A stretch of DNA of 64,000 nt from Verrucomicrobiota bacterium (GCA_023430565.1 JAEZAD010000021.1:1-64000), one strand, 5' to 3'; positions 17,881 through 26,465 are shown, numbered from the stretch's first letter. The notes: generated from the sequence alone by a model not told the origin. Translations and numbers: made by a program.

Positions 17881-17912
17881 GATCGGATGCGCGTAGAAGC
17901 GCGCATCCGATC
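17881..17912. terminator. 13-bp perfect stem-loop between convergent genes
   Basis: GATCGGATGCGCG at 17881-17893 pairs perfectly with CGCGCATCCGATC at 17900-17912 around a 6-base loop. It sits between the GH5 stop codon (17868) and the convergent hisF stop (17919), as a bidirectional terminator would. No T-run follows in either direction, so it is not a classical intrinsic terminator. Confidence 0.65.
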
Positions 17913-17918
17913 AGTCTC

Positions 17919-18680
17919 CTAGAGGCGAACGGGCACGCCGCGGGAGCCGAGGAAGTTCTTGGCTTGGGCGATCGTGTAGGTGCCGAAATGAAAAATGCTC
18001 GCGGCGAGAACGGCGCTGGCGTGGCCGCGGTCGAGGACGTCGGCGAGGTGGTCGAGCGTGCCGGCTCCGCCGCTGGCGATGACGGGGACGGTGACGGCGT
18101 CGCTCACGGCGCGCGTGAGATCGATATCGTAACCATCGCCGGTGCCGTCGCGGTCCATCGAGGTGAGAAGGATTTCACCGGCGCCGAGTTCGACCGCCTG
18201 CCTGGCCCAGGCGACGGCGTCGAGGTCGGTGGGGTTGCGGCCGCCGTGGGTGTAGACGCGCCAGGATTGGCCATCGGGTTCGCGTTTCGCATCGATGGCG
18301 AGGACGATGCACTGGGCGCCGAAGCGGTTGGAGGCATCGGCGATGAGCTGCGGATTTTTGATCGCGGCGGTGTTGAGCGAGACCTTGTCGGCGCCGGCCT
18401 TGAGCATCGTTTCGATGTCGGCGACGGTGCGCAGTCCGCCGCCGACGGTGAGCGGCATGAAGCACTGCTCGGCGGTCGCGGCGACGACGTCGTGCATGAT
18501 TTTGCGTTCGTCGCTCGAGGCGGTGATATCGAGGAAGATGAGCTCGTCGGCGCCCTGGGCGTCGTAGGCGCGCGCGGTGGCGACGGGATCGCCGGCGTCG
18601 CGGAGCTGTTGAAACTTCACGCCCTTGACGACGCGGCCGGCGTTAACGTCAAGACACGGAATGATGCGGCGGCTCAGCAT
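17919..18680 (-). CDS. hisF: imidazole glycerol phosphate synthase cyclase subunit
   Basis: HisF closes the imidazole ring and releases AICAR in histidine synthesis, working with the glutaminase HisH. The 253-residue TIM barrel starts M-L-S-R-R-I-I-P-C-L-D-V-N-A-G-R-V-V-K-G, containing the first catalytic Asp. It carries I-D-A-K-R near residue 130 (second catalytic Asp) and S-M-D-R-D-G-T near 175. Length is standard. No other his biosynthesis gene is adjacent, so histidine genes are scattered in this genome. It ends at a hairpin shared with the convergent GH5 gene. Confidence 0.97.
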   Translation of the reverse strand: MLSRRIIPCLDVNAGRVVKGVKFQQLRDAGDPVATARAYDAQGADELIFLDITASSDERKIMHDVVAATAEQCFMPLTVGGGLRTVADIETMLKAGADKVSLNTAAIKNPQLIADASNRFGAQCIVLAIDAKREPDGQSWRVYTHGGRNPTDLDAVAWARQAVELGAGEILLTSMDRDGTGDGYDIDLTRAVSDAVTVPVIASGGAGTLDHLADVLDRGHASAVLAASIFHFGTYTIAQAKNFLGSRGVPVRL

Positions 18681-18793
18681 ACGGAGAGGCGGAGGATCAA
18701 GTGCCGGGAAACACGTGACAAGAAGGTGCGCGGCGAAGCCGGGTATCTTGATCCTTGATACTTGTTACTTCCCCCTCGCGGCGCGGGGGCCGC

Positions 18794-20554
18794 TTACGCG
18801 TCGACGAGGGCGACGTCGGGATCGAAGTTGACGATGAGGCGGTAGACGTGGCCGGGGCGCATGATCAGCGGGTGATCGCGCATCAGATACTGGAGGTAAT
18901 GAACCTTGCCGTAATTGGTGCGATACGTCGGATCCGCGCTGACGACCTCGGTTTCGCGCCACGTGCCTTGGAAGTCGTCTTTCGCCACGGTGCAGCGATG
19001 ACCTTGGGCGCCGAGGGTGAGCGAGCCGGGGAGGCGATACTTCGAATGAGGCGCGGCGATGGCGATGACGTAGCGGAATTTGTCGAGCGTCACCTGCTGC
19101 TTCACCGTGTAGGCGAATTCGGCGGTGATTTTGTTGCCCGCGAACGTCCACTGCACTTTCGCGCTGCCGAGGTTTTTGACGAACTCCTCCTTCAGATTGA
19201 TGAGATCGGGCTGTTCGTAACGGAAGTAGAAGCTGTTACGCAGGCCGAGGCCGGTGACGCAATTCCTTCCGTAGAACGCGGGGAGCGTGACCTGGTCGCC
19301 AAAGGTGAGTTCGGGGAGCATGATCGGCGCGTAGACGTTGTTGGGCCAATCGAAGACGCCGGGGCAGTGCGGGAAGGGAAGCGAGTCGGCGGTGAGGCGG
19401 GTGCCGGAGCTGATGAGGGGGATCTGCGCGTGCAGGCCGCTCTCGGCGTCGCGATAGAGGAAGAGGCCTTGTTCCTTGCGGTTGGATTTGTCGAAAATGA
19501 CGAACCGGCCGCTGGTGCGCGGCGGCTCGATTTTCGGCATGCCGGCGGGCATCTGGACGGTTTTCGCGAGGCGGGACCACTGGCAGAGGTAGCGCGCGGC
19601 GTCGAAATTCGCCATGCGCGTGGTGTGCTTCTCGTAGGCGGTGCGCTCGGTGTCGCGAAGATCGAGGAAGCCGTGTTCCTGATCGAGATAGGTGCCGTAG
19701 AAAAAGAGGAAGAGCCGGCGAAGGATGTCGAAATACTTCACCTTTTGGTCGTCGGGAATCCAGCCGTCGCGAAGACCTTGGAGGATCAAGCTGATCGGAT
19801 GCATCTGTCCGTAGGCGCCGCCGGCGCGACCGAACGCCCAGCCGAGGCCGTCGGCGCGGACGAGGTCGGGCATCATCTTGATGTATTTCTCGGCGTAGGT
19901 GCGGAGGGTCGGGAGTTTCCGGTCGCGCACGCCGGAATTGGCGTGGAGTTGCAGCGCGGAGCGGGCGAAGACGAACACCCAGACGCCGTAGAGGTTGAAA
20001 TTGCCGCCGAGGCCGGCGGTGGCGTCGTCGAAGAAACCGGCGGAGCTGGTCTGGCCGAGGCGGTCGACCATGCGCTCGATGAGGCGCGAGGTTTCGTCTT
20101 TCTTGGAAAGGCCGAAGGAGAAGCGCGCGACGGCTTTGGCGATGTTGAAGGCCTGCCAGTGGTTGTCGTAGTCGCTGCGGTGGAGAAGTGCCTTGTCGAT
20201 GCGCTCCTGGGTTTCGGGCACGAGGCGCTCCCAGACGGGGTTGCGCTCTTTCGAGGGGCCGAAGCAGAGAAGGCCGAGGGCGGCGTAGGCGAGGCCGTTT
20301 TCCGTCGCGGGCTCGGTGAACATCTGCGCGGTGATGCAGCGCGCGGCGAGATCGACGAGGTCGTGGCCTTTGAGCGTGGTCTCTCCGGTCGCTCGATAAA
20401 ACTCGCCCAGTGCGAACGCGACGTGGCCCGGCTCGTCGGCGCGGGAAGTCTCGCCAGTTACGGGGGAAAGAGTGCCGTCAGGTTGGATCGAGTCTAGGTT
20501 GTGGGCCAGCATCGATCTGGCCATGTCGAGACATTGCTCGGAAAAACTGTGCAT
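18794..20554 (-). CDS. hypothetical protein, alpha/alpha-toroid-like N-terminal half
   Basis: A 586-residue protein without a signal peptide. Residues 1-330 are helix-rich with repeated W/H/Y-containing helices (Y-D-N-H-W-Q-A-F-N-I-A, G-G-N-F-N-L-Y-G-V-W, G-W-A-F-G-R-A-G-G-A-Y-G). This resembles the toroid of glycan lyases and unsaturated-glycan hydrolases. Residues 340-586 are strand-rich, like the beta-sandwich half of heparinase-type enzymes. I cannot name the family. The gene lies between hisF and the second rho on the same strand. It may be a cytoplasmic polysaccharide-processing enzyme, but that is only a fold-level guess. Coding is certain from its length and composition. Confidence 0.6.
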   Translation of the reverse strand: MHSFSEQCLDMARSMLAHNLDSIQPDGTLSPVTGETSRADEPGHVAFALGEFYRATGETTLKGHDLVDLAARCITAQMFTEPATENGLAYAALGLLCFGPSKERNPVWERLVPETQERIDKALLHRSDYDNHWQAFNIAKAVARFSFGLSKKDETSRLIERMVDRLGQTSSAGFFDDATAGLGGNFNLYGVWVFVFARSALQLHANSGVRDRKLPTLRTYAEKYIKMMPDLVRADGLGWAFGRAGGAYGQMHPISLILQGLRDGWIPDDQKVKYFDILRRLFLFFYGTYLDQEHGFLDLRDTERTAYEKHTTRMANFDAARYLCQWSRLAKTVQMPAGMPKIEPPRTSGRFVIFDKSNRKEQGLFLYRDAESGLHAQIPLISSGTRLTADSLPFPHCPGVFDWPNNVYAPIMLPELTFGDQVTLPAFYGRNCVTGLGLRNSFYFRYEQPDLINLKEEFVKNLGSAKVQWTFAGNKITAEFAYTVKQQVTLDKFRYVIAIAAPHSKYRLPGSLTLGAQGHRCTVAKDDFQGTWRETEVVSADPTYRTNYGKVHYLQYLMRDHPLIMRPGHVYRLIVNFDPDVALVDA

Positions 20555-20667
20555 GCGGTGAGTTGGCGTGATGTCGAAGGACCGGCGTGAAGCGCGGGAA
20601 GCGGATGAATCTCAGGAGAATCGGAGGAGGAGCAAGAGGGAAGTTGGCGCGAAAGCCCGGAAAAGCG

Positions 20668-20694
20668 GTAGGGCGGGTTTGAAACCCGCCCTAC
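20668..20694. terminator. 13-bp perfect palindrome just after rho2
   Basis: Arms at 20668-20680 and 20682-20694 are perfect inverses around one central base, built on GGGCGGG and CCCGCCC. It starts 8 bases past the stop codon of the leftward rho copy. On the minus strand it is followed by CGCTTTTCC, a short T-run. It resembles the imperfect palindrome at 24049-24073, so it may be a repetitive element serving as a terminator. Confidence 0.6.
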
Positions 20695-20701
20695 AAGGAA
20701 A

Positions 20702-21934
20702 TCAGCGTGCGATAAGCTTGAGGAATTCGGCGTTCGTTTTGGTCTTCGAAAGCCGGGCGATCATGGTCTCGGTCGCTTCCTCGATTTTTTGCTGCACGAG
20801 GGCGCGGCGGAAGAAGTGGATGCCTTCGAGTGTCTTTTCGTCGATGAGGAGCTCTTCCTTGCGCGTGCCGGAGGCGGCCACGTTGATGGCGGGCCAGAGG
20901 CGCATCTCGGCGCACTTCCGGTCGAGGACGAGCTCCATGTTGCCGGTGCCTTTGAATTCCTGGAAAATGACGTCGTCCATGCGGCTGCCGGTTTCGACGA
21001 GCACGCTGGCGATGATGGTGAGCGAGCCGGCTTCCTCGGTCTTGCGGGCGGTGGCGAAGAGCTGGCGGGGTTTCTCGAGCGCGCGGACATCAAGACCGCC
21101 GGAGCCGGTGCGACCGGAGTTGCGGGCGGTGTTGTGGGCGCGGGAGAGGCGGGTGATCGAGTCGACGAAGAGAACGACGTCGCGGCCGACTTCGACGAGG
21201 CGTTTGGCGCGCTCGATGCAGAGATCGGCGATGCGGATATGATTCTCGATCTGCTCGTCGTTGGAGGACGCCCAGATCTCGGCGGGGACGCTGCGTTTGA
21301 AGTCGGTGACTTCCTCGGGGCGTTCGTCGACGAGGAGAATCATCACGAAGCACTCGGGATTGTTTTCGATGACGCCGAGCGCCATGTCGCGAAGGAGCGT
21401 GGTCTTCCCGGTGCGGGGCGGGGCGACGATGAGGCCGCGGGTGCCTTTGCCGATGGGGCAGAAGAGGTCGACGGCGCGCGTGGTCATGCGGCCGTCCTTC
21501 ATTTCCATCTTCAAGTGTTGGTTTGGCGAGATGGTGGTGAGCGTCGTGAAGTCGAACTTCGCGCGGCGGTCCTCGAGCGGGACGCCATCGACGGTTTCGA
21601 TGAAACGCATCTTCGGATTCGGGAAGCGGCCATCGGGCGGAAAGGCGGTGCCGCCGATCATGGAGCCGGCGCGGAGCTTGAAGCGGCGGATGAGTTCCTT
21701 CGGGACGAAAGGATCGGTGGGCCGGCGTTTGCCGCCTTTGCCGATGTCGATGAGCTGACCGTTGCCGCCGCGTTGAAGATCGATGTCGAGGACGCCTTCG
21801 ACGCGGATCGTTTCGACGGGCGGAGGCGTCGCAACGCCTGCGGGCGCACCGGTTTCAGCCGAAGCTGCGGCGGGGGTGGCGGCCGGAGAAGGCGCGGAGG
21901 AGTCCGCGGAGGCGGACGCTGATTTCTTTTCCAT
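20702..21934 (-). CDS. second Rho-family factor, short and divergent
   Basis: A 410-residue Rho paralogue. An Ala/Pro/Ser-rich tail (1-40) replaces the helical Rho_N domain, then comes an OB-like segment, then the ATPase with A-P-P-R-T-G-K-T near residue 175. It also has L-L-V-D-E-R-P-E-E-V-T-D, a Q-loop N-S-G-R-T-G-S-G-G and F-K-G-T-G-N-M-E-L. In the primary RNA-binding site, where canonical Rho has G-F-G-F-L-R, this protein reads G-N-G-Q-L-I-D, so both aromatic residues are missing. The R-loop and catalytic motifs look intact, so it should hydrolyse ATP. It could be a specialised termination or RNA-helicase factor. Rho1 at 6.2-8.2 kb is probably the housekeeping copy. Confidence 0.9.
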   Translation of the reverse strand: MEKKSASASADSSAPSPAATPAAASAETGAPAGVATPPPVETIRVEGVLDIDLQRGGNGQLIDIGKGGKRRPTDPFVPKELIRRFKLRAGSMIGGTAFPPDGRFPNPKMRFIETVDGVPLEDRRAKFDFTTLTTISPNQHLKMEMKDGRMTTRAVDLFCPIGKGTRGLIVAPPRTGKTTLLRDMALGVIENNPECFVMILLVDERPEEVTDFKRSVPAEIWASSNDEQIENHIRIADLCIERAKRLVEVGRDVVLFVDSITRLSRAHNTARNSGRTGSGGLDVRALEKPRQLFATARKTEEAGSLTIIASVLVETGSRMDDVIFQEFKGTGNMELVLDRKCAEMRLWPAINVAASGTRKEELLIDEKTLEGIHFFRRALVQQKIEEATETMIARLSKTKTNAEFLKLIAR

Positions 21935-21965
21935 ACGTTAGAATGAGTCTGGGGCTGGCCCGCAC

Positions 21966-21994
21966 TTGACGCTTTAAACTCATGACGGGATAAG
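21966..21994 (+). promoter_or_regulatory. candidate promoter for acsA
   Basis: TTGACG at 21966-21971 and GATAAG at 21989-21994 are separated by 17 bases, the ideal sigma-70 spacing. They lie about 40 bases before the GTG start of acetyl-CoA synthetase. No Shine-Dalgarno motif is visible before that start. Confidence 0.5.
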
Positions 21995-22034
21995 TGCCGC
22001 GAATAGCGTTCTTAAACCCCCATCCGCCACTAAC

Positions 22035-23984
22035 GTGACAGACCAGACGATTACCTCAGTTTCCCGGGAGCACCGGTTGTTCAGGCCTTCGGCCGAGTTC
22101 AAAGCCCAAGCTAATCTTGGGAGCGATGCCACTTACAAAAAGTTGTATGCGGAGTCTGTCAACTCCCCAGAAACGTTCTGGGCGAGGATGGGCAAGGAGC
22201 ATCTCGTGTGGCGCAAACCGTTTCGCAAGGTGCTCGACTGGAAGCCGCCGCATGCAAAGTGGTTCGTCGGCGGGAAGCTGAACGTCTCGGAAAACTGCCT
22301 CGACCGGCACCTCGGGACACCGCGCGAGAACAAGGCGGCGCTGATCTTCGAGGGCGAGCCGGGCGACGTGCGCACGATCACCTACAAGCAGCTGCATTTT
22401 CATGTGTGCCGGCTGGCGCACATCTTCGAAAACATGGGCATCGGCGCCGGCGATCGCGTGGCGATCTACATGCCGATGATCCCCGAAGCGGTGATGGCGA
22501 TGCTGGCGTGCGCGCGCGTCGGCGCGATTCACACCGTGATTTTCGGCGGGTTTTCCTCGGAGGCGATCAAGGACCGGCTGAACGATTGCCAGGCGAAGCT
22601 GGTCATCACCGCGGACGGCGGCTGGCGGCGCGGGAAACTCATCGAGCTGAAGGCCAATGTCGACAAGGCGCTCGAGGGGGCGCCAACGGTGCACACGGTG
22701 ATGGTCGTGAAACGCTGCGGAAACCCGATCGAGATGGTCGACGGCCGCGATGTATGGTGGAAGGACGCGTGGGTGGGTGCGCCGAATACTCACAAGGCGA
22801 AGGCGTTCGATTCGGAGCATCCGCTGTTCATTCTTTATACGAGCGGTTCGACGGGAAAGCCGAAGGGTGTGCTGCACACGAGTGCGGGTTACCTGCTCGG
22901 CTGCAAACTGAGCTCCCAATACGTTTTCGATCTGAAGGAAAACGACCGCTATTTCTGCTCGGCGGACATCGGCTGGATCACCGGCCACAGCTATGTCGTT
23001 TACGGCCTGATGGCGAATGGCGCCACCATCTTCATCTATGAAGGCGCGCCGAACCATCCGGAGCCGGACCGGTTTTGGCAGATGATCGACCGGCACGGTA
23101 TCACGATTCTGTATACGGCGCCGACGGCGATCCGGGCGTTCATGCGCTGGGGCGACAACTACGTGTTGCGCCATCGGCTCGATTCGCTGCGGCTGCTCGG
23201 CTCCGTCGGCGAGCCGATCAATCCGGAGGCGTGGATGTGGTATTACAAGATGGTGGGCAAGAAACGATGCCCGATCGTCGACACGTGGTGGCAGACCGAA
23301 ACCGGCTCGATCATGATTACGCCGCTGCCGGGAATCACGCCGCTCAAGCCCGGGTCGGGCACACGGCCGTTCTTCGGCGTCGTGCCGAAGGTGGTGGACG
23401 AAAAGGGCAGGGAAGTGCCGCGGAACTCCGGCGGAAAGCTCGTCATCACGAAGCCCTGGCCGTCGATGTTGCGCACGCTTTGGGGTGACGACGAACGGTT
23501 CAAGAAGGCGTATTGGAGCGAGTATCCGGGAATCTATTTCACGGGTGACGGCGCCCGCCAGGACGAGGACGGTTACTTCTGGATCGTCGGCCGGATCGAT
23601 GACGTCCTCAACATCTCCGGTCACCGCATCGGCACGGCGGAAGTTGAAAGTGCGCTGGTGTCGCATCCGGCAGTGGCCGAGGCGGCGGCGGTCGGACGGC
23701 CGGACGAGTTGAAGGGGCAGGTGCTGGTCGTGTTCGTGTCGTTGAAGGCGGGCCACGCGGCGAGCGATGCGCTGAAAGAGGAACTGCGTAACCACGTCGG
23801 CAAGGAGATCGGCTCGCTCGCGAAGCCGGACATCGTTCGCTTCGCGGCGGCGCTCCCGAAGACGCGCAGCGGAAAAATCATGCGGCGCATTCTGAAGGAA
23901 ATCGCGACCGGTGGCGCGGTGAAAGGCGACACGACGACGCTGGAGGACTTCAGCGTGGTCGCGAGTCTGCAGAGCGAGGAGTGA
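22035..23984 (+). CDS. acsA: acetyl-coenzyme A synthetase
   Basis: Activates acetate to acetyl-CoA through acetyl-AMP. The 649-residue protein begins at a GTG. It has the adenylate-forming P-loop Y-T-S-G-S-T-G-K-P-K-G near residue 270, the Acs block W-W-Q-T-E-T-G near 420, the hinge region G-R-I-D-D-V-L-N-I-S-G-H-R and the C-terminal P-K-T-R-S-G-K-I-M-R-R. The Lys in that last motif is the one acetylated and silenced by Pat-type enzymes in other bacteria. Length is exactly that of bacterial Acs. It is monocistronic and divergent from rho2, with a promoter candidate upstream and a hairpin downstream. Confidence 0.97.
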   Translation: MTDQTITSVSREHRLFRPSAEFKAQANLGSDATYKKLYAESVNSPETFWARMGKEHLVWRKPFRKVLDWKPPHAKWFVGGKLNVSENCLDRHLGTPRENKAALIFEGEPGDVRTITYKQLHFHVCRLAHIFENMGIGAGDRVAIYMPMIPEAVMAMLACARVGAIHTVIFGGFSSEAIKDRLNDCQAKLVITADGGWRRGKLIELKANVDKALEGAPTVHTVMVVKRCGNPIEMVDGRDVWWKDAWVGAPNTHKAKAFDSEHPLFILYTSGSTGKPKGVLHTSAGYLLGCKLSSQYVFDLKENDRYFCSADIGWITGHSYVVYGLMANGATIFIYEGAPNHPEPDRFWQMIDRHGITILYTAPTAIRAFMRWGDNYVLRHRLDSLRLLGSVGEPINPEAWMWYYKMVGKKRCPIVDTWWQTETGSIMITPLPGITPLKPGSGTRPFFGVVPKVVDEKGREVPRNSGGKLVITKPWPSMLRTLWGDDERFKKAYWSEYPGIYFTGDGARQDEDGYFWIVGRIDDVLNISGHRIGTAEVESALVSHPAVAEAAAVGRPDELKGQVLVVFVSLKAGHAASDALKEELRNHVGKEIGSLAKPDIVRFAAALPKTRSGKIMRRILKEIATGGAVKGDTTTLEDFSVVASLQSEE

Positions 23985-23998
23985 GCGGACAGGTGGGC

Positions 23999-24021
23999 GG
24001 GGCAGGTCCTGGATCTGCCCC
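23999..24021 (+). terminator. stem-loop after acsA
   Basis: GGGGCAG at 23999-24005 pairs with CTGCCCC at 24015-24021 around a 9-base loop, 15 bases after the acsA stop codon. No T-run follows. Confidence 0.45.
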
Positions 24022-24048
24022 GACGCGCGATGCGAGCGGAAGAGATCA

Positions 24049-24073
24049 AGGGCGGGCTGAAGCCCCGTCCTAC
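24049..24073. repeat. imperfect REP-like palindrome before the pseudopilin operon
   Basis: An AGGGCGGGCT-type arm, a GA-containing centre and an AGCCCCGTCCT-type arm form an imperfect inverted repeat. It resembles the perfect palindrome after rho2. It lies in the leader of the pseudopilin operon and argues against the longer N-terminus available in that frame. Confidence 0.45.
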
Positions 24074-24131
24074 TTTTCTGCTGACTGTGAAACAGATTGA
24101 AAGAGGCGGCGTGTTGCCACTTTTTGGCGAC

Positions 24132-24677
24132 ATGCGGTCGTCCAGCCCGTCAACGCCAAGCCAGATTCGCGCGCACGTGGGCCGGGGTTTTACGTTGATC
24201 GAGTTGCTCGCGGCGCTCGCGATCGTCGGCATTTTGACGGCGATCGTGCTCGGCGGCGGGGGACGCGCGAACGAAGTGGGAAAGATCGCGAAAGCGAAGG
24301 CGGAGATCGCGGCGCTGTCCGCGGCGCTGGAGACGTTTCGGCGGCAGCACGGCGATTATCCGCGGGTCGACGATTCCGCGATGTGGCTGCATTCGCTGGT
24401 CGGGGAGCGGGACGGTCGGAGCTTGATCGATCTGGCGCAGTTTACCGTCGGGGGCGGGGTCGATCCGCGGGTGGACGCGAGCGCGCGGCTGATCGATCCG
24501 TGGGGGCAGCCGTATTTCTATTTCTACAAAACGGGCGCGGACGCGGCGTGGAAGGCGAATGGCTTTGTGCTGTATTCGGCGGGGCCGAATGGCGTTCACG
24601 TGCTGCCGAACCCGGACACCGGATTCTTCGATCCGCTGCATGTGGACAACGCGGACAACGTTTACGCGGGTTTATGA
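24132..24677 (+). CDS. type II secretion GspG-like major pseudopilin
   Basis: First gene of a six-gene pseudopilin operon. The 181-residue product has a short basic leader ending G-R-G, then the prepilin motif F-T-L-I-E-L-L-A with Glu at +5 and a hydrophobic helix (A-L-A-I-V-G-I-L-T-A-I-V-L). It should be cut by a prepilin peptidase and methylated at Phe. The C-terminal half includes D-P-W-G-Q-P-Y-F-Y-F and L-Y-S-A-G-P-N-G, the calcium-site region seen in GspG proteins. I chose the ATG at 24132: the earlier ATG at 24030 would run through the repeat at 24049 and give an overlong leader. Its stop overlaps the next start as ATGA. Confidence 0.85.
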   Translation: MRSSSPSTPSQIRAHVGRGFTLIELLAALAIVGILTAIVLGGGGRANEVGKIAKAKAEIAALSAALETFRRQHGDYPRVDDSAMWLHSLVGERDGRSLIDLAQFTVGGGVDPRVDASARLIDPWGQPYFYFYKTGADAAWKANGFVLYSAGPNGVHVLPNPDTGFFDPLHVDNADNVYAGL

Positions 24678-25309
24678 TCGGCGAAGCGCGAGATGGCAGG
24701 GAGTGGGCGTTCACGTTGCTGGAGCTGCTGACGGTGATCGCGATCGTGGCGATACTCGCGGCGATCCTGATCCCGAGCGTGAATGCGGCGAAGGTTTCGG
24801 CCAACAAGGCGCGCACGCGGGTGCAGTTCAGCCAATGGGCGGCGGCGATCGAATCGTTTCGGAGCGAGTATGGGTTTTACCCGAGCTTTCACGGGTCGCA
24901 CCTGGTGAACGGCGGTGCGGCGGGAGCGGAGCATCCGTTTCACGATGTCGTGGCGGGGCGGAGACGGGACGGTTCGGCGTTGGCGGATGGGAGCGCGGCG
25001 GCGGTGCAGAATCGGAAGCGGATTTCGTTTTATGGTTTCGGGGAGTCGGAGTTCACGGACGCGGCGTCGGCGACGCCGAATCTGTTGTGCGATGCGTTTG
25101 GCAACGTGGAGATCGCAGTGCTGGTCGACCGGAATCTCGACGGCGTCGTTAATGTGGACGACTATGGCGGGAGTTTGCCGATCGTGCGGGGAATGCGACC
25201 GACAACGGAGGACTTTCCGGCGACGGGTTTGCGCGTGGGAGTTGCTTTTTATGCGCCGGCGCCGCGAGGGAGTGCGGAGGCGCCGGCGTTCATCTTCAGT
25301 TGGAAATGA
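24674..25309 (+). CDS. type II secretion pseudopilin, second GspG-like protein
   Basis: A 211-residue prepilin-like protein. The leader M-I-G-E-A-R-D-G-R-E-W is followed by A-F-T-L-L-E-L-L-T-V-I-A-I-V-A-I-L-A-A-I-L-I-P, with the processing site before F-T-L-L-E. The residue before Phe is Ala rather than Gly, which is tolerated in some pseudopilins but is unusual. The body contains a long helix, then D-R-N-L-D-G-V-V-N-V-D-D, a possible calcium loop also reminiscent of dockerin loops. Start overlaps the previous stop by 4 bases and its own stop overlaps the next ATG, so translation is coupled. The exact rank in the pseudopilus is unknown. Confidence 0.8.
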   Translation: MIGEARDGREWAFTLLELLTVIAIVAILAAILIPSVNAAKVSANKARTRVQFSQWAAAIESFRSEYGFYPSFHGSHLVNGGAAGAEHPFHDVVAGRRRDGSALADGSAAAVQNRKRISFYGFGESEFTDAASATPNLLCDAFGNVEIAVLVDRNLDGVVNVDDYGGSLPIVRGMRPTTEDFPATGLRVGVAFYAPAPRGSAEAPAFIFSWK

Positions 25310-25980
25310 ACGTGGCGAGAAGACGTGCGTTTACGTTGGTTGAGTTGATGGTCGTCGTCGCGCTGATCGCCGGGCTGGGAATGGCAATCATCGGTGGAGC
25401 GGGCGGCGGGCGGAGGACGGTGGCGTTGCAGGCGGCGCAGGCGACGCTGGCGAATGCGGTGACGGCGGCGCGGACGAAGGCGATCGCGAGCGGAAGGAAC
25501 GTGCGTCTGCTGGTGCACGATTCGGCGGAGTCGCCGCTCGCGCACGCACGGTTTCGCCGGATGGTCGTCGTCGCGGAAGACGGGGCGGGCGGGTGGCGGG
25601 CGGCGGATGTGTTTGTGCTGCCCGACGGGGTTTATGTTTTGCCGCATCGCACGCGGGCGCGGAGCGGAATGTTTGTGGTGGAGGCGGAGTGGCGGACGAC
25701 GGACGGCGAGCAGACGCTGGGGTCGTCGGCATTGAGTCATGCGGAGATGACGTTCAGCCACGCGTCGGACGAGGTGGAGCGTTGGGAATGGCTGGCGTTC
25801 ACGGGGCGCGGCACGGTCGATGGCGCGGGGGCGCTGGTCGTCGCGGCGGGGCGGTGGCGCGGCACGGCGTCGGGAGCGACGGATTCGCCGATCGAGTTTC
25901 TGGAGGCGGGACACGTGCGCGGCGTGATGCTGAGCAACTATGGGGTGCCGCGGTTGCTGAACGAGCGCGCGGCGTTTTGA
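25306..25980 (+). CDS. minor pseudopilin, GspH/FimT-like
   Basis: A 224-residue prepilin-like protein: leader M-N-V-A-R-R-R-A, then F-T-L-V-E-L-M-V-V-V-A-L-I-A-G-L-G and a Gly-rich end to the helix. GspH/FimT-type proteins have this pattern followed by a beta-rich domain. The segment A-A-R-T-K-A-I-A-S-G-R-N-V-R-L-L-V matches the stretch where GspH/FimT proteins show A-R-x-x-A-I-x-x-x-x-x-V. The ATG at 25306 overlaps the previous stop. An in-frame TTG six bases earlier is less likely. The following gene starts 2 bases after its stop. Confidence 0.8.
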   Translation: MNVARRRAFTLVELMVVVALIAGLGMAIIGGAGGGRRTVALQAAQATLANAVTAARTKAIASGRNVRLLVHDSAESPLAHARFRRMVVVAEDGAGGWRAADVFVLPDGVYVLPHRTRARSGMFVVEAEWRTTDGEQTLGSSALSHAEMTFSHASDEVERWEWLAFTGRGTVDGAGALVVAAGRWRGTASGATDSPIEFLEAGHVRGVMLSNYGVPRLLNERAAF

Positions 25981-25982
25981 AT

Positions 25983-26465
25983 ATGACTCAGCGGCGATCG
26001 GGATTTTCGCTCGTCGAAGTGGTGATCGCCGTGGGGGTGTTTGCGATCGGAGTCGGCACGATTCTCGGGCTGCTGCCGGGAATTCTGCGCGAACGGGAGG
26101 CGGCGGGTGCGACGTTGACGGCCGCGCGGATGCCGGACGGGATTCAGAGCGAGCTGCGGCGGATCGCGGGCGGGAATCTCGAGGGGCTGCGAGCGCAGCT
26201 CGCGTCGGACGAAGCGTTGCGGCTGGTGGCGGATCGAGGCGGCTCGGATTTGCGCGTGTGGTCGAGCGGCGACGAGCGGGAGCAGTTTTTTCTCGTGGAA
26301 TTGTTTCGATTTTCCGAGGCGAGCGGGCTCGGGAGCATGCCGGCGGCGGTCGCGGTGAAGGCGCGGGTGAGCTGGCCGTTTCGGGTGGGCGTGGGAATGG
26401 GACGCGTCGAGACACCGGTCGGGCAGCGGGAGAGCGTGGAATTCAATCTGGTGTTGAATCGATGA
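25983..26465 (+). CDS. minor pseudopilin, GspI/PilV-like
   Basis: A 160-residue prepilin-like protein with leader M-T-Q-R-R-S-G, cleavage before F-S-L-V-E-V-V-I-A-V-G-V-F-A-I-G and a hydrophobic helix to about residue 35. The F-S-L-V-E-V-x-I-A motif with a following V-F-A-I is typical of GspI/PilV minor pseudopilins. The C-terminal domain is short. It begins 2 bases after the previous gene and its stop overlaps the next ATG. It is probably part of the tip complex with the flanking GspH-, GspJ- and GspK-like proteins. Verrucomicrobial versions are poorly characterised. Confidence 0.78.
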   Translation: MTQRRSGFSLVEVVIAVGVFAIGVGTILGLLPGILREREAAGATLTAARMPDGIQSELRRIAGGNLEGLRAQLASDEALRLVADRGGSDLRVWSSGDEREQFFLVELFRFSEASGLGSMPAAVAVKARVSWPFRVGVGMGRVETPVGQRESVEFNLVLNR

